DNA of 44,922 nucleotides from Thermoplasmata archaeon (lineage in GTDB: Archaea > Thermoplasmatota > Thermoplasmata > Sysuiplasmatales > Sysuiplasmataceae), in NCBI GenBank assembly GCA_021817225.1, contig JAKAVR010000010.1, positions 1 to 44,922 of the forward strand, written 5' to 3'. This document shows positions 16,015-24,573 of the stretch, one piece after another. The stretch's first letter is position 1. Every line of letters starts with the position of its first letter. The notes below the pieces were generated by a model. It worked only from the letters and a program-made list of their open reading frames with translations, made no database searches and was not told the origin of the DNA. The position numbers and the translations under genes were made by a program.

Positions 16015-16872
16015 ATGTCAGCCCATCTACTGAGGTTTGCAGACACAATAGACGATTATGCCGCCGCCAGGGTGGCGATTCTGGGCGTGCCTTACGACCG
16101 CACGACTTCATACAGGCCGGGCACAAGATTTGGCCCCAACGCCATAAGGGAGGCAAGCTGGAATTTTGAAAGCTACCTTTTCGATCACGGCGTTGACCTC
16201 AGGGATATCGACGTGTTCGACATGGGTGACACGGAGGAATTCGGCCCTGTCGAGGAAATGTACGATGAAGTGCATTCAACAGCAGGGTCTGCAATCAGGG
16301 ACGGCAAGTTCCTCCTTACATTCGGCGGTGAACACTCAATTTCTCCCCCCATCTTAACCAACTATCCGAGGGACATAGGTGTCATCGTGGTGGATGCGCA
16401 CCTGGACTTCAGGAACGAGTATCTGGGCTGGAAGAACAGCCACGCCTGCGCCAGCAGGAGATTTGCAGACCATGTTGGAATTGGCAGCGTAATGCAGATC
16501 GGCATAAGGTCGGTTGCAAGGGAAGACCTTGAAGATGCAAAGGGACTGGATTTCATCGATGCCTATTACGTGGCGGACAAAGGCATCGATGCATCAATAA
16601 AACGAATCGAGGAAAAGCTGGGGAAGAAGAAGATCTACCTGAGCATAGACATAGACGGCATCGATCCCGCCTATGCACCGGGCACGGGGACGCCTGAACC
16701 GTTCGGCCTTTCGCCGCTCCAGGTTCGAAAGCTTATAGTCAAACTTTCGTCAAGACTAGTGGGGGCAGACATTGTTGAAGTGTCTCCGCAGTACGACAAC
16801 GGAAACACCGCCGCTCTGGCCGCCAGGCTTGCAAGAGAGATAATTGCCACGAGGCATCCGTCTTACAGGTAA
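16015..16872 (+). CDS. speB: Agmatinase / ureohydrolase family enzyme
   Basis: 285 residues of the arginase-agmatinase family. Mn ligands appear in GGEHSIS, VDAHLDF (Asp-Ala-His-x-Asp) and SIDIDGIDPAYAPGTGTPEP. The segment SHACASRR is where agmatinases read the substrate. Archaeal members hydrolyse agmatine or N1-aminopropylagmatine, releasing urea and giving putrescine or spermidine. A GTG at 16003, overlapping the aIF5A stop, is also in frame; ATG 16015 is chosen because the protein then begins as relatives do (short lead to VAILGVPYD). Co-transcription with aIF5A is very likely. Confidence 0.9.
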   Translation: MSAHLLRFADTIDDYAAARVAILGVPYDRTTSYRPGTRFGPNAIREASWNFESYLFDHGVDLRDIDVFDMGDTEEFGPVEEMYDEVHSTAGSAIRDGKFLLTFGGEHSISPPILTNYPRDIGVIVVDAHLDFRNEYLGWKNSHACASRRFADHVGIGSVMQIGIRSVAREDLEDAKGLDFIDAYYVADKGIDASIKRIEEKLGKKKIYLSIDIDGIDPAYAPGTGTPEPFGLSPLQVRKLIVKLSSRLVGADIVEVSPQYDNGNTAALAARLAREIIATRHPSYR

Positions 16873-16925
16873 GCGGCCCGTCTGTCAGTGGTTTAATTAG
16901 GAAGCAGCCTGCTCGGTAGCGATTC

Positions 16926-17912
16926 ATGACGCCGCTAGAGGAGCTCGTCCTGAGCCTGATCGCGGTCTTCTCCGCTTCGCTGCTCTTTGTAAATGCAATA
17001 GAGTATCTTGCGGGAAAGATGGAATGGACGAGCTCCTTCACCGGCTCAATTGTGACCCCTCTTTTCACTTCCGTCCCCGAATTGTTCATTTTCCTCATTG
17101 CAGTCTTCACGAATTCAGGTGGAAGGGGACAGGAAATAGGAATAGGAACGATAATAGGCGAGCCGTTCATCACCTCGACGCTTTCCTACTTTCTTGTCCT
17201 CCTCTCGCTCGTCGTTGCTTTCCTGCTGGGCAGGACTCTCTCCAGGAGCTTTGCAGTAAGCCGTGAAATGCGCCTGCCTTACCTTCTCATTGCCATTCTC
17301 TTTCCCTGGATTCTCATCCCCGGTTTCATCCGGTCCATGCCTCTCCAGTACGTGATGGGCGGCGCTTACCTTGCCTCGTACATCGCATACATATGGCTGA
17401 TCCGCAGAAACGATGTCACCTCTTCCGTGGAGGCCGGTGAAGAAGCTTACTTTGTCAGGCTGCTCGGCAGGCCAATTTTTGTGTCGGCGCAGATTGTTGT
17501 GTCAATTGCCGCTCTCTACTTTGGTTCTACGCTCCTGGTGCATTCCATATCGCAGATTTCTGCTCCCAACCCGGGCTCTGCCCTTTCCCTTTCGATACTT
17601 CTAATCCCGATTGCAACCGCCATACCGGAGACAATCGCAAGCATGATCTGGGCTTTTACAGGCAAGAACGATCTTGCCATTGGCGCACTTGTGGGAGAGA
17701 ATGTCCTGTACGCCACCTTCTACCCGGGCTTCTCCCTTCTCCTTGTCCCCTGGAGCCTGAACATGACCGCAGCAATAGGCATACTCGGAACTGCTCTCGC
17801 ATCCGCAATGTACTACCTCTTTGTAAGAAAGGGCAGGATACCGATTTACGTGATGGGCTTCGGTCTTGTCTTCTTTGTCATCTACCTGGTCAGCCTTGCC
17901 ATCCTGTTCTGA
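16926..17912 (+). CDS. Sodium/calcium (cation) exchanger, CaCA family
   Basis: 328 residues with about ten helices in two inverted halves. The two alpha repeats that form the ion site are visible: GSIVTPLFTSVPELFIFL in the first half and LIPIATAIPETIASMIWAF in the second, each with the family's (T/A)xxPE core whose glutamate coordinates Ca2+. It exchanges Ca2+ or another divalent cation for Na+ or H+ across the cytoplasmic membrane. An AT-rich GTTTAATTAG (16891-16900) lies about 30 bases before the ATG, so the gene may have its own promoter. Confidence 0.88.
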   Translation: MTPLEELVLSLIAVFSASLLFVNAIEYLAGKMEWTSSFTGSIVTPLFTSVPELFIFLIAVFTNSGGRGQEIGIGTIIGEPFITSTLSYFLVLLSLVVAFLLGRTLSRSFAVSREMRLPYLLIAILFPWILIPGFIRSMPLQYVMGGAYLASYIAYIWLIRRNDVTSSVEAGEEAYFVRLLGRPIFVSAQIVVSIAALYFGSTLLVHSISQISAPNPGSALSLSILLIPIATAIPETIASMIWAFTGKNDLAIGALVGENVLYATFYPGFSLLLVPWSLNMTAAIGILGTALASAMYYLFVRKGRIPIYVMGFGLVFFVIYLVSLAILF

Positions 17913-18076
17913 TGCATCTTTCATGTGCTATGCGGTCGAGAAACATATCCATAAACTGCTTCACCCCCAGCCGCATCCTGTCCGATGAGTTTGTCAGGAA
18001 ACAGTTGCCTCCCAGACACCGCTTCGGCCGCCTGAACTTCATTCATGAAACTACTCCAGGCATATGCGCCCGGGAA

Positions 18077-19432
18077 TCAGTGCATGAGAGACTTCACGAG
18101 CTTAAGGTGGTCTTCTGCATACTTCTTCGCATTCTTCTCGCTCTTTGATTCGGCAAAAATCCTTATCAGCGGCTCTGTCCCCGATGGCCTGACCAGGACC
18201 CACCCTTCATCCAGGAAGATCTTGAGCCCGTCTGTTTCGTCAACCCTGGATGAGCCTGCCTTCTCGCGCACTTTCCTGAGTATGTCTGCAGGATTGATGT
18301 CTCCAATTTCAACCTTCAGTTTCACTGTGTAGAACCTCGGAAGAGAATCTATCAGCACCGAGAGCGGGCCCCTCTCTGCAACAATTTCCAGCATCTTTGC
18401 GGCGGTCATTCCACCGTCCCTGCAGTACTGCATCTGGGGATTGATTATTCCGCCGTTCTCCTCGCCCCCTATGACACCGCCCACCTCCATCATCTTCCTT
18501 GCAACAATTGGAGAGCCGACTCTTGTGTATACAGTCTTGCCCCCAAACTCTTTTATCGCCTCCTCCACAACGCTCGGAGTGCTGACGGGCACGACTGCCG
18601 TGGCGCCGTGCTTCTCCCTGATTATCTCCCTCGCAATCAGTGCAAGGCTCTGCTCCCCCGGTATGTATCTGCCCTTCTCGTCTACAAAGACAGCCCTGTC
18701 AGCATCACCGTCGTGCGCGATGCCCATGTCCGCGCCAAGGTTCTTCACAGTCCTTACCAGATCCTTCAGGTTCTCGGGCGTTGGCTCGCTTTCGTGTCCG
18801 GGGAAAGAACCCTGCGCCTGGCAGTTGAGCGTCACAACCCTGACACCGAGCATTTCCAGGAGGTAGGGTGCGGTATATGCGGAGGCACCGTTGCTGCAAT
18901 CAAGCACCACCGTGAATTTGCGCTCCCTTATGAGCTCCGAATTAACCTTTTCAGCGATTGCGCTTATGTAGTCGGAGGCCGCATCGAAGCAGGGCGTCAC
19001 GCTTCCGATGCCATTCCACTCCGCCACCTTGAAGTTTCCACTGTAGTACGCATCCTCGATCCTTTCTTCCTCCTCCACGCTTGCCTCGGTTCCATCGGTC
19101 GATATTGCCTTTACGCCGTTGAACTGGGGCGGATTGTGCGATGCCGTGATCATGGCTCCGCCGGTGAGCCGACCTTCCTTCACCCTGAACTGGAGTGCAG
19201 GTGTCGGTATCACGCCAAGATCAGCCACGTCCGAGCCGGTGGAAAGAATGCCTGCAATAAGCGCGTCCTTGAGCATGACGTTGGAAGTCCTTGTGTCCGT
19301 TGCCACAGCTATGTTGCCGTTCATTTCTGTTCCAATCGCCTTCCCCATCTTCAGAACAAAATCGGGGGTCAGAAATTCGTTGACGATGCCCCTGACGCCA
19401 TTCGTTCCAAAGAGCTTTTTCCGCTCTGGCAT
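18077..19432 (-). CDS. glmM: Phosphoglucosamine mutase / phosphohexomutase
   Basis: 451 residues of the alpha-D-phosphohexomutase family. The catalytic phosphoserine is Ser98 in TASHNPPQFNG, the metal loop is DGDADR (near residue 240), the sugar loop GGEENGG (near 335) and the phosphate-binding end RPSGTEPLIRIFAE. Archaeal members interconvert glucosamine-6-P and -1-P (GlmM) or mannose/glucose phosphates (ManB type), supplying UDP-sugars for glycans. The N-terminus LFGTNGVRG is the archaeal GlmM form. A TATA-like ATTAAATATCC (about 19460-19470) precedes the ATG by about 32 bases. Confidence 0.9.
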   Translation of the reverse strand: MPERKKLFGTNGVRGIVNEFLTPDFVLKMGKAIGTEMNGNIAVATDTRTSNVMLKDALIAGILSTGSDVADLGVIPTPALQFRVKEGRLTGGAMITASHNPPQFNGVKAISTDGTEASVEEEERIEDAYYSGNFKVAEWNGIGSVTPCFDAASDYISAIAEKVNSELIRERKFTVVLDCSNGASAYTAPYLLEMLGVRVVTLNCQAQGSFPGHESEPTPENLKDLVRTVKNLGADMGIAHDGDADRAVFVDEKGRYIPGEQSLALIAREIIREKHGATAVVPVSTPSVVEEAIKEFGGKTVYTRVGSPIVARKMMEVGGVIGGEENGGIINPQMQYCRDGGMTAAKMLEIVAERGPLSVLIDSLPRFYTVKLKVEIGDINPADILRKVREKAGSSRVDETDGLKIFLDEGWVLVRPSGTEPLIRIFAESKSEKNAKKYAEDHLKLVKSLMH

Positions 19433-19511
19433 ATAATCTGTTTTATTGATGTCCTTACGGATATTTAATTGAGTTGAACATATGCGACGCAGCGGTGTTC
19501 ATTCATGTCAT

Positions 19512-20762
19512 TCAAGTCACAAGCAATGGAACAATCATCTCGTTCAGGCTAGCTCCGCCGTGCATGCCCTTGAATACGAACATTTCGTCATGGAAATGTC
19601 TGTACCACACAGTGTTTGCCCCGTTCGGCAGGACCCAGACATCTGACATCCTTTCCCTTCCGGCCCTTGAAATGCTCTTTCCGAAAAAACCTTCCGCGAT
19701 CAGCTGCTCTGTTGTCAGCACTTCCGCCTTTTCCCCAAGCTTTCCCTTCAGCCAGTCCCTGAACTGGTTTTCCTCCCCGACAGTGTCTATTATGACATCC
19801 CGGGGTGAACCATAAGGTTGAATCAGCCTGTCTCCGCAGGAGTCGAGTCTGCCTGCGAAACCGTGTATTCTGTCCAGCATGATCATGTCTTTCGGCTCGA
19901 CGCCAACATGCCCGTGGTCCGCGGTCACTACAAGCTCAAATCCTTTTTGCGAAGCAAGGCGGCTCGCGCTTGCCAGGAACGAGTCTGCCCTCCTCATCTC
20001 TTCAAGATACTGGGCAGAGGCAGGACCATATGCATGGCCCGCCGAATCAATTCCGGGGTAGTAGAAGTGTATCAGTCTCTGCTTCCCTGCTTCAAGCAGT
20101 CGGCGGAGTTTCTGCAGCGCATCGTCAAGGTTTGAATAACCTGCCCTTTCTCCACCTCTGGATATGAGCCGGCTGAAAGCGCTGTCTGCAATCCCGGCCG
20201 GTTGCATGACCAGAGAGCATATGCCTTCAGCGGATAGTTTTGAATAGAGAGTTCTTCCCCTGTAGAGCATCTTCACCGAAGGCTTCAGTCTTCTGAATGC
20301 GTCACCGTCTTCCGGCAGTCTTGGAGCGAACGGCAGCGACTCCACCAGCATTCCCAGTTCTCTCAGATACAGATACCACTCAATCACGCCGTGCTCGGCT
20401 GGAAGCTTCCCCGTATGCATCGTTGTTATTGCGGCCGATGTTGTCGACGGGAAGACAGTGGTCACTGGAAGGACCAGCCCATCTTTGAGGCATCTGCTGA
20501 AGAAAGGCAGAACACTCCTGTTGCGCTTCATCTCGTAGTAGCCAAGTCCATCAAGAACGACAAGAAGAGTCCCCCCGCCCGTGGCAGACAGGACAAACTC
20601 CTCCGCGCCGTTTGCGGGCTGCCGATTCTCGTATTTCTTCCTGATGGCGGCCGGTATGCCTGCAACAGAGTATCCGCCGTAGTCTGGAGCTATCCTTCCT
20701 TTGCTCTTCCACTCCCTCTCCCATCGTTCTTCAAGTTCCTCTGGTGTCACGGATCGCTCCAT
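19512..20762 (-). CDS. Type I phosphodiesterase/nucleotide pyrophosphatase-family hydrolase
   Basis: 416 residues of the alkaline phosphatase superfamily. Motifs: VVLDGLGYYE (metal Asp), FPSTTSAAITTMHTGKLPAE with the nucleophilic Thr, FYYPGIDSAGHAYGP and VTADHGHVG (metal Asp/His), and a C-terminal HGGASLNEMIVPLL. It has no signal peptide or membrane helix, so it probably acts in the cytoplasm; related proteins hydrolyse phosphodiesters, phosphonates or nucleotides. It ends a three-gene operon, starting 12 bases after the YhfC-like membrane protein gene. Substrate unknown. Confidence 0.82.
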   Translation of the reverse strand: MERSVTPEELEERWEREWKSKGRIAPDYGGYSVAGIPAAIRKKYENRQPANGAEEFVLSATGGGTLLVVLDGLGYYEMKRNRSVLPFFSRCLKDGLVLPVTTVFPSTTSAAITTMHTGKLPAEHGVIEWYLYLRELGMLVESLPFAPRLPEDGDAFRRLKPSVKMLYRGRTLYSKLSAEGICSLVMQPAGIADSAFSRLISRGGERAGYSNLDDALQKLRRLLEAGKQRLIHFYYPGIDSAGHAYGPASAQYLEEMRRADSFLASASRLASQKGFELVVTADHGHVGVEPKDMIMLDRIHGFAGRLDSCGDRLIQPYGSPRDVIIDTVGEENQFRDWLKGKLGEKAEVLTTEQLIAEGFFGKSISRAGRERMSDVWVLPNGANTVWYRHFHDEMFVFKGMHGGASLNEMIVPLLVT

Positions 20763-20774
20763 TTCGGCATCGCT

Positions 20775-21497
20775 TCAATCGGCATAATGTTTTCTTGACA
20801 GGCCCCGTCTCGCGTCTTCCCAGTGGCCGGACAGATGCAGGATTAAAATGGACGCAATGACCACATAAGTGAACAGTACCGCTATCAGGAGCGGGTATGA
20901 TATCGCATGAGTGGCATTCCACCACGCAGCGAGGGAGTCCACAAATGCGAGAGGCAACGGAAGAAGTGCATGCATGGGCTTCCTGTTCAATGCAGCGTAG
21001 AAGACGAGGTACCCCCAGACTGCGTGTGCAATCAGTGAGGAAATCCTCTCGAAAGAAGCAGAAACCAAAATCAGTGCCGCTCCAGGGCCCAGAGCGCTCT
21101 GGCCGGAATTGCTGTTTGTGATGGCCAGTGCAATCAGTGAAAGGAAGCCGAGTGCCCCAATCAGGACCGCATTTTCGAAGAAGGCGAGGTATACGCCGTA
21201 TGCCCAGCCCCTGTCAGGGCGATAGCCTCCGGTGTAGACCCTGACAAAGGCATATGCAAGACCGATCTCAAAAACAGCTGTCAGAACACCATATGCAGCA
21301 TACGCTGCCAGTGTATGCCCGGAGAAGAAGGAAACGAAAGACTGTTCAACAATCAGCTTTGCGGCTATTGCGATGAAGTAGGCGAGGGCGGCAATCCCGA
21401 AGAGCATTCCGTCCCGCCTGAAATACAGCAGGGGCAGAATTCCTATTGCCAGGTAGAGTATGACTTCGGCCAGACCAAGCGGGTTTATGTCCGCCAA
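20775..21497 (-). CDS. YhfC-like multi-helix membrane protein (possible intramembrane protease)
   Basis: 240 residues with about seven helices. The helix-borne ERISSLIAHAVWGYLVF resembles the E-R...H motif of YhfC/PrsW/CPBP-type membrane proteins, and YGVLTAVFEIGLAYAF has the acidic residue of the first motif region (FE instead of the HGG/HE of canonical members). Such proteins are proposed glutamic or metallo intramembrane proteases, but proof is lacking here and the first motif is degenerate. Sits 14 bases after the upstream membrane protein gene and 12 bases before the phosphodiesterase gene. Confidence 0.6.
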   Translation of the reverse strand: MADINPLGLAEVILYLAIGILPLLYFRRDGMLFGIAALAYFIAIAAKLIVEQSFVSFFSGHTLAAYAAYGVLTAVFEIGLAYAFVRVYTGGYRPDRGWAYGVYLAFFENAVLIGALGFLSLIALAITNSNSGQSALGPGAALILVSASFERISSLIAHAVWGYLVFYAALNRKPMHALLPLPLAFVDSLAAWWNATHAISYPLLIAVLFTYVVIASILILHLSGHWEDARRGLSRKHYAD

Positions 21498-21511
21498 ACA
21501 GAAGCACCAGG

Positions 21512-22015
21512 CTAGTAGGGAGGTGGCTGCTGCCTAGGTTTTGACTTGAGCACAACACCCACAATGCCAACTATGCCTCCTGCTATTGCTATGAACAGCC
21601 CGGAGGAGGTCAGGAGTCCAAACAGGCCAACGGTTGAGCTGTATACGTACGAGTAGTGGGCTGTGGGCGTCGAATTGCCGAAGTATACTACATAATAGCT
21701 GCCAGCGGGAAGCTCATAGACCTGCGCGCCGAGAGCCGTTGCAAAAGGCTTCACTGAAACGGAAGCGAGGGTGCTGTTGGTGACAGAAGGCATGACAGCA
21801 GATCTCACCACGCCCATTGAAGGGGCTGAATTAACAATTGTTAAAGTAGCATTCTGGTCGAGCACCAGCTCATTGCTGATGTATTTTCCAGCCGAATACT
21901 GCGTGTATGTTGCAGCCGTATGGGTGTTGGACAATGTTTCGTAAGAGCCAGCGGCAAGCAGGGCGATGCCTATGATGAACACAACGAGGCCTATCAGGGC
22001 TATCTTCTTGTTCAT
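21512..22015 (-). CDS. Extracellular-facing membrane protein with N- and C-terminal anchors
   Basis: 167 residues. One hydrophobic helix at residues 5-24 (KIALIGLVVFIIGIALLAAG), then a Ser/Thr/Ala-rich extracytoplasmic beta domain of about 100 residues containing PAGSYYVVYFGN, a second helix at about 133-155, and a proline-rich tail (QQPPPY). ATG 22015 is preferred over 22066 because it begins just before the helix and lies about 25-30 bases from a TTTATGG box. First gene of the operon with the YhfC-like protein and phosphodiesterase. No family recognised; the domain could be a substrate of the YhfC-like protein. Confidence 0.6.
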   Translation of the reverse strand: MNKKIALIGLVVFIIGIALLAAGSYETLSNTHTAATYTQYSAGKYISNELVLDQNATLTIVNSAPSMGVVRSAVMPSVTNSTLASVSVKPFATALGAQVYELPAGSYYVVYFGNSTPTAHYSYVYSSTVGLFGLLTSSGLFIAIAGGIVGIVGVVLKSKPRQQPPPY

Positions 22016-22138
22016 AGACTGTCTATTCGTCCACCGAGACCATAAACATTTTGCTTGTGGATGCATCCGACAGGCGTTTCAGATTCCATACAACGCCGTT
22101 GTGGCATCAATACTCCAAATCCTTTTTTGTTTCCATTC

Positions 22139-23338
22139 TCACCTGTACGGCAGGTATTCAGGGCCAAGCATATCCCTGACGAGTATCAGCCTCATTATGT
22201 TGAGAGCGCCCTCTGCACCAACAACATAAGACAGTATTCCCCTCATTGCCATCTCAAGCATTGTCTCATTGGTGTAGCTGAGTGCCCCGTGCCAGATCAT
22301 CACCTTTTTGACCGCGTCAAGTGCAAGCTGTGGTGCAGTCAGCTTGGATGCGGCGACGGCCATGTTGAGTTCCTTCATCGGGACGCTTTTCCCCTGGTCA
22401 AACGCATCAAGGAGGGAGGCAGCCTTCAGCACCATGTTCTTCGTCATCTCAAGCTGAACCGCAAGATCAGCATACTCGAACGATATCCCTTCGTATTTTG
22501 CCAGGGGGGAGCCGAAGGCAGTCCTCTTCTTGATGAATTCTGCACCCACATCGAGCGCCCACTGGGTGGCGCCCACGCACGCAGCCGCGACAAGAGTGCG
22601 AGCATAGTTGAATCCGAGCATTGCATGGTAGAATCCCCTGTTGTAATCCCCTATTATGTTCTCTTCCGGGACTTCGACGTCGGTGTACTGCAGAATGCCT
22701 GTCGAAATGCCCATCCTTCCCATGTTATGCAGGACCGTCGTTCCAATCCCTTTCGCATTGATTGGAACATAGGCAAAGGTCAGACCCTTGTGCTTGAGCT
22801 CCCTGTCAGTCTTCATGAGCGTCAGGTGTCCGCCCCCGAGCTTCTTTGCCTCCGTCACGCCGCTGATGTAACTCTTTTCACCGTTGAGTATCAGTTTGTT
22901 TCCCTGCTTCCTTGCGCTTGTTGCCATTGCAACGAGATCCGAACCGCCTCCCGGTTCGGTTGTGGCTATTCCCAGAAACGCCTTGTTGGATGCGACCTTG
23001 GGCAGCAGCGAACTCTTCAACTCCTCCTTTCCAAGCTTTGCTGTAAGGTGACTCCAGCCGGTCACAAGCAGGTAGTAGACAGCAGTTGCCATGCTTGGGT
23101 CAGCAGCTCCAACCTCCATTGCCCCAAGAGTCGCCATGGTGATATTTCCCCCCGCACCTCCGTACCTGTCCGGTATTGTGACACCAAGGAGTCCAACACC
23201 CGCCATCTCGTCAAGAACACCCCTCGGTATTTCGTGCTTCTCGTCTATCTCCCTTGAAACGGGTGCAAGCTTTGCCTGAAGTATTTCATGGACAGACTTC
23301 TGGAAGAGCTGCTCTTCATCACTGAGTTGAAAATCCAT
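22139..23338 (-). CDS. Acyl-CoA dehydrogenase family flavoprotein
   Basis: 399 residues: N-terminal helical domain (FQLSDEEQLFQKSVHEIL), middle beta domain with GIATTEPGGGSD (FAD/substrate loop) and C-terminal helical bundle. The catalytic base corresponds to Glu376 in GAEGALNIMRLI, aligning with the YEGTSEIQR motif of the family. The usual HGGYGY and RDxR elements are altered (HGALSYTNE, MRGILS), so it is a divergent clade. The reaction is alpha,beta-dehydrogenation of an acyl-CoA, passing electrons to ETF. It starts 58 bases before the hypE stop on the same strand; the link to hydrogenase may be coincidental. Confidence 0.85.
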   Translation of the reverse strand: MDFQLSDEEQLFQKSVHEILQAKLAPVSREIDEKHEIPRGVLDEMAGVGLLGVTIPDRYGGAGGNITMATLGAMEVGAADPSMATAVYYLLVTGWSHLTAKLGKEELKSSLLPKVASNKAFLGIATTEPGGGSDLVAMATSARKQGNKLILNGEKSYISGVTEAKKLGGGHLTLMKTDRELKHKGLTFAYVPINAKGIGTTVLHNMGRMGISTGILQYTDVEVPEENIIGDYNRGFYHAMLGFNYARTLVAAACVGATQWALDVGAEFIKKRTAFGSPLAKYEGISFEYADLAVQLEMTKNMVLKAASLLDAFDQGKSVPMKELNMAVAASKLTAPQLALDAVKKVMIWHGALSYTNETMLEMAMRGILSYVVGAEGALNIMRLILVRDMLGPEYLPYR

Positions 23339-23396
23339 TTTTATCGCTTTTATTAGAGGCTGAAGAAGTGATAATGCTTTCGCCGCCGAAGGCAAT

Positions 23397-24398
23397 TCAG
23401 CATATCCTTGGCACCGGGTCGCCTACCGGTCTCTCGAGAATCCTCTCCCCGCCGACTTCAGTCTTCAGGACAACATACTTGATATCCTTCCGCGCCACAC
23501 CGACTATGCTTGCGTTCTTTCCTTCCTCGGTGCTGCGAAGCGCCCTGAGCACATCTTCGGCATATTCCGGCACCACCGCTATTATCGCCTTCCCCTCATT
23601 GCCTATCTGCAGCGGATCGATGCCAAGGAGCTCACATGCAGACCTGACGCCTTCCCTGACAGGTATCTGGTCCTCCTCGACAACTATACCGATTCCCGAC
23701 TTCTCGTTCCACTCATTCAGCGCGTTTGCCACGCCTCCCCTGGTAGGGTCCTTCGCTGCAACCAGCCCCCCGGAAGCAAGCGCCCTGTGCATCATCCCGT
23801 TGAGAGGAGCGACATCGCTCGATACAGAGGACTCGAAACCATACCCTTCCCTTGAGGACATTACAGCCACACCGTGGTCCCCCACATACCCGCTTATTAT
23901 GATTACATCTCCATCGGCAACGTTTGAATCCCTGAGCCACTTGCTTCTCTTTCCGTTCCCGTTGGCCTTGACATGGTTGTTCTCAAGTTCCGGATCCTCG
24001 AATCCTATCCCGCTTGTGTTGATTAGTATCTTGTCAAGCCCGCCCTTCTCCACAACCTTCAGGTCGCCTGTGACGATTCCGACCCCGGCCGCAGAAGCTG
24101 TTTCGCCCATGCTCCTGAATATTCTTTCCAGATCAGAGACTTCGAACCCTTCTTCAAGCACCACACCGGATGAAAGGGCGATTGGCCTTGCGCCCATCAT
24201 GCTCACATCGTTTATGGTGCCCGACACTGCGAGCTTTCCGATGTCTCCCCCGTGGAAGAAGATCGGCCTCACGGTATAACTGTCGGTGCTGAACGCTATT
24301 CCTTCGATGACGGCGGAGTCATCCATTGATGAAAGCGGCACCTCAATGTCCATCGGTGCGAGGCTTGTCAGTATTTTCTCCCTTATCAGTGAATCCAT
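23397..24398 (-). CDS. hypE: Hydrogenase maturation protein HypE
   Basis: 333 residues of the PurM/AIR-synthase fold: MDDSAVIEG (N-terminal nucleotide segment), FSTDSYTVRPIFFHGGDIGKLAV, GVGIVTGDLKVVEKG and DPTRGGVANALNE. It ends exactly in DPVPRIC, the HypE C-terminus whose last cysteine receives the carbamoyl group from HypF and is dehydrated to thiocyanate, the source of the CN ligands of the NiFe site. Divergent from hypF; both starts flank a TATA-like region at 24470-24479. GGGGGTG about 9 bases before the ATG serves as ribosome site. Confidence 0.95.
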   Translation of the reverse strand: MDSLIREKILTSLAPMDIEVPLSSMDDSAVIEGIAFSTDSYTVRPIFFHGGDIGKLAVSGTINDVSMMGARPIALSSGVVLEEGFEVSDLERIFRSMGETASAAGVGIVTGDLKVVEKGGLDKILINTSGIGFEDPELENNHVKANGNGKRSKWLRDSNVADGDVIIISGYVGDHGVAVMSSREGYGFESSVSSDVAPLNGMMHRALASGGLVAAKDPTRGGVANALNEWNEKSGIGIVVEEDQIPVREGVRSACELLGIDPLQIGNEGKAIIAVVPEYAEDVLRALRSTEEGKNASIVGVARKDIKYVVLKTEVGGERILERPVGDPVPRIC

Positions 24399-24469
24399 CG
24401 CTGCACCCCCGGCACCGTGCTTGAGCTCAATCTTCAGGCTTCAATCACCGTTTCAACATCTACCGGTCT

Positions 24470-24479
24470 GTATTTACCA
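24470..24479. promoter_or_regulatory. Divergent promoter element between hypE and hypF
   Basis: CTGTATTTAC carries a TATA-like core readable on both strands (TATTTAC plus, GTAAATACAG minus). A transcript initiated about 25 bases away on each side would have a leader of roughly 50 bases for hypE and 70 bases for hypF. Confidence 0.45.
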
Positions 24480-24542
24480 TTATTCAGCCTTCATGGAAGA
24501 ACTGTTATTTACCCCGGACTCGGATAATTGGGGGCGGGAGAA

Positions 24543-24560
24543 GTCACACTCAAGTGTGAC
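24543..24560. promoter_or_regulatory. 18-base palindrome, candidate operator in hypF leader
   Basis: GTCACACT-CA-AGTGTGAC: two perfect 8-base arms with a 2-base centre, just ahead of the preferred hypF start and of its ribosome site. A single GTCACACT half recurs at 27104-27111 between hypC and the hydrogenase operon. The shared half-site suggests one regulator, but this is inference. Confidence 0.45.
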
Positions 24561-24573
24561 AGGGTGGCTGCAG

